DNA of 35,243 bases from Lentisphaerota bacterium (GTDB lineage: Bacteria > Verrucomicrobiota > Lentisphaeria > Victivallales > Victivallaceae): contig SUWJ01000023.1 of assembly GCA_015061545.1 (NCBI GenBank), forward strand, positions 1-35,243, given 5' to 3'. The translations under genes were made by a program, and so were the position numbers. The notes under the pieces are model-generated. The model made no database searches. It worked only from the letters and a program-made list of their open reading frames with translations, and had not been told where the DNA came from. Positions 14,863 to 23,651 of the stretch are shown in pieces. Position 1 is the stretch's first letter; every line of letters begins with the position of its first letter.

Positions 14863-16779
14863 ATGAAAAAGATTTTTGCGTACAACTCGGCTCTGCCCGC
14901 CTTTCTGACGGTTGAGTATATTATTTTTGCAGCTTCGACAGGGCTGTTTCTGCTGCACACGGAGTCCTGGCAGATTTCGATGTATTTTCTGCTGATCCCG
15001 GCGCTGCTCTTTTATCCGCTGCTCTATTTGCTGCCGACCATAGCAGTAAGCGCAATCGCCGCAGTTTCCACGGCAGTTTTGGAAAAACAGCGGGCGATTT
15101 TACGCAGAAAAATCGTGGGGTCGGCAACCTTTATGGCGGTTTTTATCACTCATTTGCTGCTGTTGATGGATGCCGGTCTCTACTTCCGTTACGCCTATCA
15201 TATCAACCCCCATGTGCTGAATATTTTCACCACTCCCGGCGGCTTTGAAAGTATGGGGCTGCGCAGCGGAGAAATTGCGGCGCTTTCGGGTGGAATAGCT
15301 CTTCTGGCGCTCTTTCACGGTGCTTTACTGTTCAGCTTTTTCCGTTTTCCTGTGCTTGCCTTTGCGGGAAAATGGAATTTGAAACTGCGGGCGGTTATCG
15401 GGTATCTGATCGGACTGCTCGTTTTTGCCGGACTCTTTCTGACCAGCTACATGACCTACACTTACGAACACTATATTATGAACCCGGCTCCGCTGCTGGC
15501 TGCAGATGCAATTCCCATGTATATTCAGGGTACCAGTTCTTCCTTCTATAAAAAAATGGGTATCAAGCGCCCTTCCCGCCAAGCCATGCAGATCCATCTG
15601 GCACGCAATCAAACGCTGAAAAATTATCCTGACAGCCCCATTGTGCGCAGCGAAAACCGTCCGCGTTACAACGTTGTCTGGATCGCCTGCGAATCGTGGG
15701 CAGCCAAACTTTATTCGCCCGAAATCATGCCCAGCACCGCCAAATTTGCCGAAAAAGCGGTCATTTTCAAAAATCATTACAGCGGCGGCAATGTGACCAG
15801 ACAGGGAATGTTTTCCATGTTCTACGCGCTGCCCGCCAGCTATTGGCACACCTTTTTTGCCAGCCGCCGCGGACCGCTGCTGATCGACTGGATGGTGGAA
15901 GACGGTTACACTTTCGATTGCATAACCTCCTCCAAATTCACCTATCCTGAATTCGATCAGACCATCTTCTTCAGAGTGCCTTCCGAAAAACTCCACAGCG
16001 ATTCCCAAGGCAGAACCTACGAACGGGATCAACGTAATCTGAAAAAACTGCTGCAGTCGATCGCCAACGGCGCGGATTCAGGCAAGCCGTTCTTCAGCTT
16101 CATGTTCTTTGAGTCGCCCCACAACCCTTACGATTTTCCGCCTGAAGCTGAATTTTTCAAAGATTACATCAACCCCTTTGTTGCCACCAGGGTTTCCGCC
16201 GCAGACGGACCGCGGATCTTCCGACGTGCCGCCAACTGTGCGCGCCATCTGGATATGTGCCTGGATAAAGTATATAAACTGTTGGAAGAAAAGGATCTGC
16301 TGAAAAATACCATCGTAGTCATTGCCGGAGATCACGGCGAAGAGTTTTACGAACACGGCTATCTGGGGCACAGCTCCAGCTTTGTCAACGAACAGACCAA
16401 AACCACCCTGATCCTCTATTACCCCGGAATCACTCCCGGTGAATACAGCGCCATGAGCAGCCATCTGGATATTGTGCCCATGCTGGCAAAGCACTTTGGG
16501 GTAACCTGCAGCCCGGAAAATTACTCCTGCGGATTTGATCTGCTTTCGCCGGAAAAACCGCTGCGGCGCTATGTGTTGATCGCCGACTGGGAGCAGGTGT
16601 TCTTTGCGGGACTCAAGTATAAATCGCTGATTCCGCTGGATGCCATGAGCTTTGCCAAGCAAGTCATAACCGACAGCAACGACCAGCCGCTGGACGATGT
16701 GGATCTGTTTTACCGCGAATACGGTGCCGATCTGCTGAAAGTTCAGAAAGATCTGACCCGTTTTGCCTCTCCCAAATAA
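14863..16779 (+). CDS. YejM/PbgA-like inner-membrane sulfatase-fold protein
   Basis: 638 residues. Five hydrophobic segments (about 11-31, 39-61, 86-106, 138-158, 176-196) precede a periplasmic alkaline-phosphatase/sulfatase domain (about 265-610). The segment DAGLYFRYAYHINPHVLNI plus FTTPGGFES (103-130) closely resembles the YejM (PbgA/LapC) family, whose members sense or transport envelope lipids and control LPS synthesis. The metal-site residues of the hydrolase fold look intact: Glu277 (IACESW), Thr312 in GGNVTRQGMFSMF, and Asp490-His491 in AGDHGEEFYEHG, so phosphotransferase or hydrolase activity (LtaS or EptA style) is also possible. Start is uncertain because AGGAG is 15 bases from the ATG; an ATT at 14854 would be better spaced. 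Single gene, divergent from the GH78 operon. Confidence 0.85.
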   Translation: MKKIFAYNSALPAFLTVEYIIFAASTGLFLLHTESWQISMYFLLIPALLFYPLLYLLPTIAVSAIAAVSTAVLEKQRAILRRKIVGSATFMAVFITHLLLLMDAGLYFRYAYHINPHVLNIFTTPGGFESMGLRSGEIAALSGGIALLALFHGALLFSFFRFPVLAFAGKWNLKLRAVIGYLIGLLVFAGLFLTSYMTYTYEHYIMNPAPLLAADAIPMYIQGTSSSFYKKMGIKRPSRQAMQIHLARNQTLKNYPDSPIVRSENRPRYNVVWIACESWAAKLYSPEIMPSTAKFAEKAVIFKNHYSGGNVTRQGMFSMFYALPASYWHTFFASRRGPLLIDWMVEDGYTFDCITSSKFTYPEFDQTIFFRVPSEKLHSDSQGRTYERDQRNLKKLLQSIANGADSGKPFFSFMFFESPHNPYDFPPEAEFFKDYINPFVATRVSAADGPRIFRRAANCARHLDMCLDKVYKLLEEKDLLKNTIVVIAGDHGEEFYEHGYLGHSSSFVNEQTKTTLILYYPGITPGEYSAMSSHLDIVPMLAKHFGVTCSPENYSCGFDLLSPEKPLRRYVLIADWEQVFFAGLKYKSLIPLDAMSFAKQVITDSNDQPLDDVDLFYREYGADLLKVQKDLTRFASPK

Positions 16780-16804
16780 AAATTCCAACGTTAAAAACAG
16801 ATAA

Positions 16805-16851
16805 AAAACCGATCTTCCGCGCCCGTTGCCGGGCGGCAGGAGATCGGTTTT
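16805..16851. terminator. Bidirectional terminator between convergent genes
   Basis: AAAACCGATCT (16805-16815) pairs with AGATCGGTTTT (16841-16851), enclosing a GC-rich inner hairpin. A/T runs flank both sides, so it can serve both the YejM-like gene and the convergent prepilin-like gene. Confidence 0.8.
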
Positions 16852-16883
16852 GATTTTTCAGACTGAAACTGAACTGAATCGGA

Positions 16884-17579
16884 TCACTTGTCAGAGTAAA
16901 TGACTTTTTCCCAGCCGCGATCCTTCCAGCCGTTTTCGGTGGCGGCTTCCGCGTGACCATCGCCGTAAACTGCATTGGCAGATTTACCGTGGATCATGTG
17001 TACACGTTCGGTGGCGCCGCCGTCACCTGCGGCGTTGCGGTTGACGTAGTAGTTGGAAAATTTAGTATCGGTCTTGATGCTGTCCATCAGCAGAGCAGCT
17101 TCCGAGGGGCTGAGTTCTTCGCCACCGGCGGCGTTGGTCTTGGTGGGGGTAAAGCGGCCGACGGCAGTTACCACCGCCGTCTTCTGCTCATAGGTCCAGT
17201 AATCATTGAAATCGCGGAAACGCCACATGGCATAACCGCTGCCGTTGGCTTCACCGGTCAGACTGGAGCTGTTATTGTGGCTGGAGGAAGGACAGCCGAA
17301 GATCCCCGTGGAATTTTTGGCAACACTCTGCATATAGCCACCGGTCACCAGATGCTGCTTCCACTTGCCGGAGTTGGCATCATAAATGGGAGGATTCAAA
17401 CCTTTGTTGTCATCGGCATACATACGGCACGCCAGACCCAGGTTTTTAAGATTGCTTATGCAGTTGGCACTGCGGGCACGTTCGCGGGCAGCGGACAGAG
17501 CGGGCAGCAGCATAGCAGCCAGGATTGCGATGATGGCGATTACCACCAACAGTTCGATGAGGGTGAATTGCTTTTTCAT
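16884..17579 (-). CDS. Prepilin-type N-terminal domain protein with H-X9-DG C-terminus
   Basis: 231 residues. The N-terminus [20 protein letters not shown] carries the type IV prepilin/pseudopilin signature with Glu at +5 and the hydrophobic helix, but the residue before the expected cut is Gln, not the usual Gly. Near the C-terminus His197 and Asp207-Gly208 form the H-X9-DG pattern ([12 protein letters not shown]) seen in the very numerous prepilin-like proteins of Planctomycetes, Verrucomicrobia and Lentisphaerae. These are thought to be processed by a prepilin peptidase and surface-displayed; their role is not known. AAGGAG lies five bases before the ATG. It sits 190 bases behind the glycan operon and has its own promoter candidate, so it may be a stand-alone member. 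Confidence 0.92.
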   Translation of the reverse strand: MKKQFTLIELLVVIAIIAILAAMLLPALSAARERARSANCISNLKNLGLACRMYADDNKGLNPPIYDANSGKWKQHLVTGGYMQSVAKNSTGIFGCPSSSHNNSSSLTGEANGSGYAMWRFRDFNDYWTYEQKTAVVTAVGRFTPTKTNAAGGEELSPSEAALLMDSIKTDTKFSNYYVNRNAAGDGGATERVHMIHGKSANAVYGDGHAEAATENGWKDRGWEKVIYSDK

Positions 17580-17654
17580 TTTTACTCCTTTTGAGTTGGT
17601 TTGTTTACGATACCCGGAACAGTTGCCGCGGAGCTTATTTGCCCGCTGCCCTTA

Positions 17655-17683
17655 CTTATACTTATAAACAAACTCCGCGTAAA
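17655..17683 (-). promoter_or_regulatory. Promoter candidate for the prepilin-like gene
   Basis: On the minus strand, TTTACG (17683-17678), 17-base spacer, TATAAG (17660-17655), about 75 bases before the ATG. Confidence 0.4.
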
Positions 17684-17716
17684 CGGTTCGTCGTATCTTT
17701 TTTTTATTTTATGCTC

Positions 17717-17749
17717 AGGCTCTGCAATCACTTATTGACCGCAGAACCT
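17717..17749. other. Stem-loop behind the three-paralogue operon
   Basis: AGGCTCTGC (17717) pairs with GCAGAACCT (to 17749), one mismatch, with inner TCA/TGA pairing. It lies about 20 bases after the stop at 17770. Read on the minus strand it is followed by A-rich, not T-rich, sequence, so it may be a 3'-end stabilising hairpin rather than an intrinsic terminator. Confidence 0.4.
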
Positions 17750-17769
17750 TGAACACAGTTCTGAAAAAA

Positions 17770-20676
17770 TTATTCCATAGTGTAATGGAAGGCTTTGCCA
17801 TCCACATTCAGATCGCCCTTGCCGGCGTCGGTAACATCCAGCGCAACACTTTCGCCCAGCTTGGAACCATCCTGCTTGAGCGCAGTCGCTTTGGTAAAAG
17901 ACAAGCCCTTGACCGTTTCGCTCTTGACAAAGGGCGCAGGAGTGATGCGGGTTTTACCGTCGATCTGGCGGATAACGTAGGCATAAGCTGCCGTCATTTC
18001 GGGGAACTCGGTGGTTTCGCCGCGCCCGTCAAGGAAGATGTAATGTTTGCCGTTGGAGTAATCCACCACCCGGCCATCCTTGAGCGCGGTGTACTGCAAA
18101 AGTTCATCCGGCACGATCGCCACATGGCCGTAAGGCGGCAAAACGTACTCTTCGCCTTCCACATTGACCGTCCAATTGCCTTCTTTGTTGTGGTTGACCC
18201 AGGTCTGCAAACCGTTGGGGTAGACCGTATGGATCTTGTTGGAGGGCTTGAAATTGCCTTTGAGCATTTCCGAAGCAGTCATCATCTTGCCGTTGATATC
18301 GTACTTGATGCTGACCGGGCACTGGCCGCCGAAGTATTCCTGCACCTGACGGATCATAAAGTAGCTCTTCAGCGGCTTGGCATAGTTTTTCAGCTGTTCG
18401 GCACGGCCCTGCCAGGGCATAGCGCCGTCACCCGATTTGGCCAGATGCCCGATATTGCCGCAGGCGATTTCGTTGGCAATAACATGATCCAGATCAAAAC
18501 CGTGAATGATGGGCCAGTCGGCACCGGTGTAGTTGCTCAGCGGATTCATCCGCATAAGTTTGTAGTCCACGATCAGCGGCAATCCGCGCTTGGTATCGTT
18601 GCTCACAGCGTAGTTCACATCCATAACCCCTGCCCAGAAGTAGGAGGCACAGCCTTCGCTCCAGATCGGTCCGTTGAAGTATTCGCTCAGCTTCATCGCC
18701 AGCAAGCTGTAGTCGCGCAGCGTGGTGGCAAATTTACCAGCGCCGGGGATACTGGCATCATAGTCCACATCTGCCCACGGCGGCGCATTGCTCAGTTCGT
18801 CCATATACTGACCGTTGACGGCAGGATATTTTTTGAGCAGTTCTTCAACATGATATTTGTGCAGCGCCACCTGAGAACCGGATTTGGGGCGGAAGATCCC
18901 GTCCCAGCCGCCGACAAAGGTGTTGTCGCTGTTGCGCATCAGATTTTCGTAGCCGAAGAACGGCTTGCCCGCAAAGGCGTGGATAACGCGGTTATCGTTG
19001 TAAAGGCCGACCACCTTGACCCGTTTGCGCATACCTTCGGTCAAACGTTTGACCGACTCTTCGCCGCCGTTCTGATAGGCACTGTCAAGGAACATGGAAA
19101 TATTGTTCGACTGGATCGGAGTGCGCTGCAAACCGTTGTGGAAACGCACAAATATATCGGTCACGCCGTAATCGTGGAACTTCTGCCACATGGCCAATTC
19201 CTGATCCACGTGTTTGACCTGCCCCTGCAGCGGATAAGCGCGGGTATGGCAAACCATGTTGCTGGTCTGTTCAAGGCGGGGTGATGCCGGGTGATTGATC
19301 TGCGGCATAACGTCGTGCAGCTCAGGCGATACAGTTATATACATCTTTTCGTAGATGCGATTGCGCTTGCCGTTGGTCAGCGGATTGTAAACGCTGCCGC
19401 CGAGGATCTTGGCGGAAGTTTTGTTGTAGATCTGTACACCGTCAACGTTGTTCCGTCTGGCGGGGCTTTCCAGCAAGCCGGAGGCATCGCTGTAGAACCA
19501 ATCCAGAAATACCGACACAAAGTAGTCATTGGTCACCAATATCTGCGGATAGTTCCAGCGGTTGTTCAGATAGGTCAGCTGAACCAGCCGCGGATCGGGC
19601 GTATTTTCGGTCTTGCCGCAGTCGAACGCGGTACCGCCATCGCTCAGCGCACGGGTTTCCACCGCCAGCGATTTACCCTTGATGGAAAAATTCTGTTCAA
19701 AAGTGAATTTTTCGTTATCCAGCTTCCACTCCCAGGTGGTGGAAAGTTTGCCGCCCTTGAAGCTCTTTTTCAGCAGTCTTGTCTGCATGGCGCTGTTGGT
19801 GGGAGCAAAGTTTTTGCCTTTGACCGTAGCAAGGATCCCGCCGTTGACTGCAGGCTGGAAGGTCTTGCCGTTGACCGTTACGCTCAAATCGCTGAGTGTA
19901 CCGCTTTGGGGGGTATAAGTGTAAGCAATTCTGGCATCTTTGCCGTCATAGCTGAAAACGTAACTGCGGCCTTTGATTGCGGCATTGTTTTGGGCACCCT
20001 TCTGCATACCGATCGGCATGATGCCGTCTCCGGTCAGCGGGAAAGGATTTTTGGTCTTGCTGGAATCCACCAGTTCCGCTTTTCCCATGTTAAATGTACC
20101 GATGTGGTCAAAACAGAGGAAGTCGTCGGCAAAACGGGTGGTCAGCTTGGCAAAACGGATGCTGTTGATCTTGATCGGATAGGTCAGATTTTCCGGCAGC
20201 AGCGCCGCCGAAGATGCCCACCAGCGCTGCTGAGCCCAACGGCTGCCCGCGCCGCTGAACTTGAGCCGATGGCGGATGTTTTTGGCATCGACTATATCCA
20301 TCGTGGTAGTGGGCAACGCCCCCACGCCGCCGTTAAGCGGACCGTACATATAAAACTCAATACCATCGGCCTTTTCTTTGATGACCAGCGGTTCAGGCGG
20401 AGTGATCGTTACGCTGCCGCCCTTGGGGAAAGTGAGTTTTGCCACCTTTTCGCCCCAGAGTTTGGTTTTGTCATACTCGCTCAACACTCCGCTGTTGGAG
20501 GCTTTCCAGCTGCCGATATTGCCGTTATCGGCCTGCCAGATCGGCGTTGAGTAAGGCTTCAGCCCGTTGATGATCTCCCACGGACGTACCTTGTACTCGC
20601 TCTTTTCGTAGGCAGCTGCGCTGAACGAACTCAATGTCGCGGCTGCCAACAAACTTAAAATCAGTTTTTGTTTCAT
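17770..20676 (-). CDS. Secreted putative glycoside hydrolase, tandem paralogue 1 (most distal)
   Basis: 968 residues with a signal peptide (MKQKLILSLLAAATLSSFSAAA). The mature N-terminus YEKSEYKVRPWEI begins a beta-sandwich (to about 180) resembling a carbohydrate-binding domain; a second sandwich follows to about 400. The central region (about 480-780) is predicted by motif to be a TIM barrel: FVRFHNGLQRTP, GQYMDELSNAPPW with candidate Asp626, and GPIWSEGCASYFWAG with candidate Glu674. The Asp...Glu pair about 48 residues apart resembles the layout in GH101/GH129-like enzymes, but I cannot assign a CAZy family. The C-terminal 190 residues are a conserved beta domain ending KAFHYTME. AAAGGA precedes the ATG; the preceding paralogue stops 21 bases upstream, so co-transcription is very likely. 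Confidence 0.8.
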   Translation of the reverse strand: MKQKLILSLLAAATLSSFSAAAYEKSEYKVRPWEIINGLKPYSTPIWQADNGNIGSWKASNSGVLSEYDKTKLWGEKVAKLTFPKGGSVTITPPEPLVIKEKADGIEFYMYGPLNGGVGALPTTTMDIVDAKNIRHRLKFSGAGSRWAQQRWWASSAALLPENLTYPIKINSIRFAKLTTRFADDFLCFDHIGTFNMGKAELVDSSKTKNPFPLTGDGIMPIGMQKGAQNNAAIKGRSYVFSYDGKDARIAYTYTPQSGTLSDLSVTVNGKTFQPAVNGGILATVKGKNFAPTNSAMQTRLLKKSFKGGKLSTTWEWKLDNEKFTFEQNFSIKGKSLAVETRALSDGGTAFDCGKTENTPDPRLVQLTYLNNRWNYPQILVTNDYFVSVFLDWFYSDASGLLESPARRNNVDGVQIYNKTSAKILGGSVYNPLTNGKRNRIYEKMYITVSPELHDVMPQINHPASPRLEQTSNMVCHTRAYPLQGQVKHVDQELAMWQKFHDYGVTDIFVRFHNGLQRTPIQSNNISMFLDSAYQNGGEESVKRLTEGMRKRVKVVGLYNDNRVIHAFAGKPFFGYENLMRNSDNTFVGGWDGIFRPKSGSQVALHKYHVEELLKKYPAVNGQYMDELSNAPPWADVDYDASIPGAGKFATTLRDYSLLAMKLSEYFNGPIWSEGCASYFWAGVMDVNYAVSNDTKRGLPLIVDYKLMRMNPLSNYTGADWPIIHGFDLDHVIANEIACGNIGHLAKSGDGAMPWQGRAEQLKNYAKPLKSYFMIRQVQEYFGGQCPVSIKYDINGKMMTASEMLKGNFKPSNKIHTVYPNGLQTWVNHNKEGNWTVNVEGEEYVLPPYGHVAIVPDELLQYTALKDGRVVDYSNGKHYIFLDGRGETTEFPEMTAAYAYVIRQIDGKTRITPAPFVKSETVKGLSFTKATALKQDGSKLGESVALDVTDAGKGDLNVDGKAFHYTME

Positions 20677-20697
20677 ATTTTTATCCTTTCGGGGTTA

Positions 20698-23598
20698 TTA
20701 TTCCATGGTGTAGTGGAAAGCCTTGCCGTCAATTGGCAGGTCGCCCATTCCCGCATCGGTCACATCCAGACTGACGGGTTCGCCCTGCGCCTGACCGTCT
20801 TGCTTGAGCGGAACGGCTTTGGTGTAGGAAAGACCTTTAATGGTTTCAGCCTTTTTGAACGGCGCGGGCGTAATGCGCGTTTTGCCGTCGATCTGGCGGA
20901 TAACGTAGGCGTAGGCTGCCGTCATTTCAGGAAACTCGGTAGTCTCGCCGCGGCCGTTGAGGTAAACAAAGTGTTTGCCGTTGGAGTAATCCACCACATG
21001 ACCGTTTTTGATAGCGGTGTACTGCAGAAGTTCATCCGGTACGATCGCCACATGGCCGTAGGGCGGCAAAACATACTCTTCGCCTTCCACATTGACCGTC
21101 CAGTTGCCTTCTTTATTATAATTCACCCAGGTCTGCAACCCGGTGGGATAAACCGCATGGATCCTGCCCGAAGGCTGGTGATTACCTTTGAGCATTTCCG
21201 ACGCGGTCATCATCCTGCCGTTGATTTCGTACTCAATGCGGTCGGCAATCTGACCGCCGTAGTATTCCTGCACCTGACGGATCATAAAATAACTCTTCAA
21301 AACCGGTTCGTAATTCTGGAGCCGATACGCAGCCCCCTGCCAGACCATCATGCCATCGCCGCTCAAACCGAGGTGACCGATATTACCGCAGGCAATTTCG
21401 TTGGCCAACTGCCGGTCAATGGGGACTTTGGGATCGCGCATGATCGGCCAGTCGGTACCGGTAAAGCTGCTCAGCTTGTTCAAACGGGTAAGTTTGAAGT
21501 CCACGATCAGCGGCAAACCAGCGTTGGTATCGTTGCTGACCGCGTAGTCCACATCCATCAAACCTGCCCAGAAATACGCCGCGCAGCCTTCGCTCCAGAC
21601 AGGACCGTTGAACAGCTCTTTCTGCTGCAGCGCCACCAGACCGTAATCGCGCAGCACGGCGGCAAGTTTACCTGCACCGGGAGCGCGGTAGTCAGCATCA
21701 ATATCCGCCCACGGCGGCGCATTGGTCAATTCGTCCATGTATTGAGCATTGAGTTCGGGGTATTTCTTCAGCAGCATTCCCACATAAAGTTTCTGCTGGG
21801 CTCTCTGCACCGTAGGTTTGGGGCGGAACGTATCGCCGCAACCGGGGGAGAAAGTATTGTCATTCATCTTGCTCAAAGCGCCGAAGCTGAAAAACTCCTT
21901 GCTGTTCAGCGCCGATATTACGCGGTTATCGCCGTAAAAGCCGAAGCGTTTGGTCAGCTTGCTCATTTCCCGCGCCATCCGCTTGGTGGTAACATCGCCG
22001 CCGTTCCAATAGCTGCCGTCAAGCTGATAAGAGATATTTTCGCTTTCGATCGGAGTACGCAAAAGTCCGGTGTGAGTGCGCACAAAGGTATCGGTCATGC
22101 CGTAATCAAAGAATTTCTGCCACATGGCCAATTCCTGATCCAGATGTTTGGGATTGCCCTGCAGCGGATAAGAACGGGTGCTGCAAACCAGATTGGTCGT
22201 TTCTTTGAGATACTTGGAGGGCGGGTTGGATATATGGGGCATCACGTCATAAAGTTCCGGCGAAACAGTTATGTAAAAGCGCTCATAAAGTTTGTTATAA
22301 CTGCCGTCGGTCTTGTTCATATAGATCGTACCTGACATCAGACGGGCAGAGTCTTTGCCCAGCACACCGGCTTTTTCCAAGCCGCGCATACCGATGCTTT
22401 CCCACATTTCGTAGGCGTTGGTAAAGTACCAGTCGCAGAATACCGACATAAAGTATTTATCGGTAACCAGAAAATGCGGGTAATCCCAGCGGTTGTGCAA
22501 ATAGGTCAAACCGAACAGTCGCGGATTTTTTGTGCCTTGGGTAAAGCCCGGATCAAACGCGCGGCCGCCATCGCTCAAAGCCTTGACTTCCACCGCCAGA
22601 GATTTGCCTTTGATCGTAAAATTGAGTTCAAACTCGATTTTTGCATCTGCCAGATTCCACTGCCAGACGGTGGCAAGCTTCTTGCCGTCGAACTCTTTTT
22701 TGAGCAGTTTGGCCCGGATATTTTTATCGCCGGGCATAAATTTAGCCTCCCCGACCTGCGCGCGGATACCGCCGTTGACTGCAGGCTGGAAAGTTTCGCC
22801 GTTGATCGTAACCACGAGATCGCTCAAAGTACCGCTTTGCGGAGTGTAAGTATAAGTTATATCAGCATCCGTTCCGGCATAAGCAAAAACATATTTGCCG
22901 TTTTGCTCCTGCACGCTGTTTTTGGCGCCTTTCTGCATGGCAATCGGCATGATACCGTCATTATTCAACGGGAACGGCAGATCGGTAAGTTTGGATGAAT
23001 CAAGCATTTCGACCGGTTCGTCCTTAAATAAGCCCAGACGGTCAAAGCAGAGAAAATCATTTTTCACCCGCGGCGTCAGCCGGCTGAAACGAATCGAGGT
23101 CAGCTGCACCGGGAACTTGACCCCCTGCGGCCAAACCCCTGCCGCCAACCCCCACCAGCGGCGGTTGGCCCAGGTGCTGCCCAAACCTGAAGTCGGCATA
23201 CGATAAGTCATACCTTCGACATCTTTGAGCATAAAGTCGATCTTGGGACGGCTGCCGGCAGGACCGAATATCCACAGATCCAAGCCATCACCTTCGTTGG
23301 CATTGATCACGATCGGTTTCGGCAGACGCACCGTAAGCGAGCCGCTGGCAGGCAGCTCCAGTTTGGCAACTTCTTCGCCCCAGAGTTTGGTTATATTGGT
23401 TGTCGAGAGTTTACCTTTGCCGGAAACACGCCAATCTTTGATCCCGTTCTGCTGCATATCCCACAACAGCTTGGAATGGGGCTGCAAACCTTTTATGATT
23501 TCCCACGGGCGGACGGTGTACTCCTTTTCGTCATAGCCCTGCAGCGTACAGGCTGCCATCGCCATGCAGAGTACAAGTAAAAGCGGATTCTTTTTCAT
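20698..23598 (-). CDS. Secreted putative glycoside hydrolase, tandem paralogue 2
   Basis: 966 residues, same architecture as its two neighbours. The signal peptide is MKKNPLLLVLCMAMAACTLQG; alignment to the siblings places the mature start at YDEKEYTVRPWEI, so Cys17 is probably inside the leader rather than a lipidated residue. The candidate catalytic pair is kept: Asp622 (AQYMDELTNAPPW) and Glu670 (GPVWSEGCAAYFWAG). The last 190 residues are almost identical to those of paralogue 3, including at the DNA level (20700-21260 against 23655-24210), while the central part has diverged much more, which suggests recent gene conversion. AGGAAAGG precedes the ATG. Gap to paralogue 3 is 53 bases and to paralogue 1 is 21. 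Substrate unknown; divergence in the barrel suggests the three have different specificities. Confidence 0.8.
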   Translation of the reverse strand: MKKNPLLLVLCMAMAACTLQGYDEKEYTVRPWEIIKGLQPHSKLLWDMQQNGIKDWRVSGKGKLSTTNITKLWGEEVAKLELPASGSLTVRLPKPIVINANEGDGLDLWIFGPAGSRPKIDFMLKDVEGMTYRMPTSGLGSTWANRRWWGLAAGVWPQGVKFPVQLTSIRFSRLTPRVKNDFLCFDRLGLFKDEPVEMLDSSKLTDLPFPLNNDGIMPIAMQKGAKNSVQEQNGKYVFAYAGTDADITYTYTPQSGTLSDLVVTINGETFQPAVNGGIRAQVGEAKFMPGDKNIRAKLLKKEFDGKKLATVWQWNLADAKIEFELNFTIKGKSLAVEVKALSDGGRAFDPGFTQGTKNPRLFGLTYLHNRWDYPHFLVTDKYFMSVFCDWYFTNAYEMWESIGMRGLEKAGVLGKDSARLMSGTIYMNKTDGSYNKLYERFYITVSPELYDVMPHISNPPSKYLKETTNLVCSTRSYPLQGNPKHLDQELAMWQKFFDYGMTDTFVRTHTGLLRTPIESENISYQLDGSYWNGGDVTTKRMAREMSKLTKRFGFYGDNRVISALNSKEFFSFGALSKMNDNTFSPGCGDTFRPKPTVQRAQQKLYVGMLLKKYPELNAQYMDELTNAPPWADIDADYRAPGAGKLAAVLRDYGLVALQQKELFNGPVWSEGCAAYFWAGLMDVDYAVSNDTNAGLPLIVDFKLTRLNKLSSFTGTDWPIMRDPKVPIDRQLANEIACGNIGHLGLSGDGMMVWQGAAYRLQNYEPVLKSYFMIRQVQEYYGGQIADRIEYEINGRMMTASEMLKGNHQPSGRIHAVYPTGLQTWVNYNKEGNWTVNVEGEEYVLPPYGHVAIVPDELLQYTAIKNGHVVDYSNGKHFVYLNGRGETTEFPEMTAAYAYVIRQIDGKTRITPAPFKKAETIKGLSYTKAVPLKQDGQAQGEPVSLDVTDAGMGDLPIDGKAFHYTME

Positions 23599-23651
23599 AA
23601 TAGCCTTTCCTGTTTTATAAAAAGCATTTGAATAATTTTTATCTTAAAGAA

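Noticed and set aside
17717-17749. Intrinsic terminator of the paralogue operon
   Set aside because: On the operon strand the stem is followed by an A-rich, not T-rich, tract.
23535-23598. Lipoprotein signal in paralogue 2 (MAAC)
   Set aside because: The -3 residue is Met and alignment with the siblings puts the mature start after LQG, beyond the Cys.
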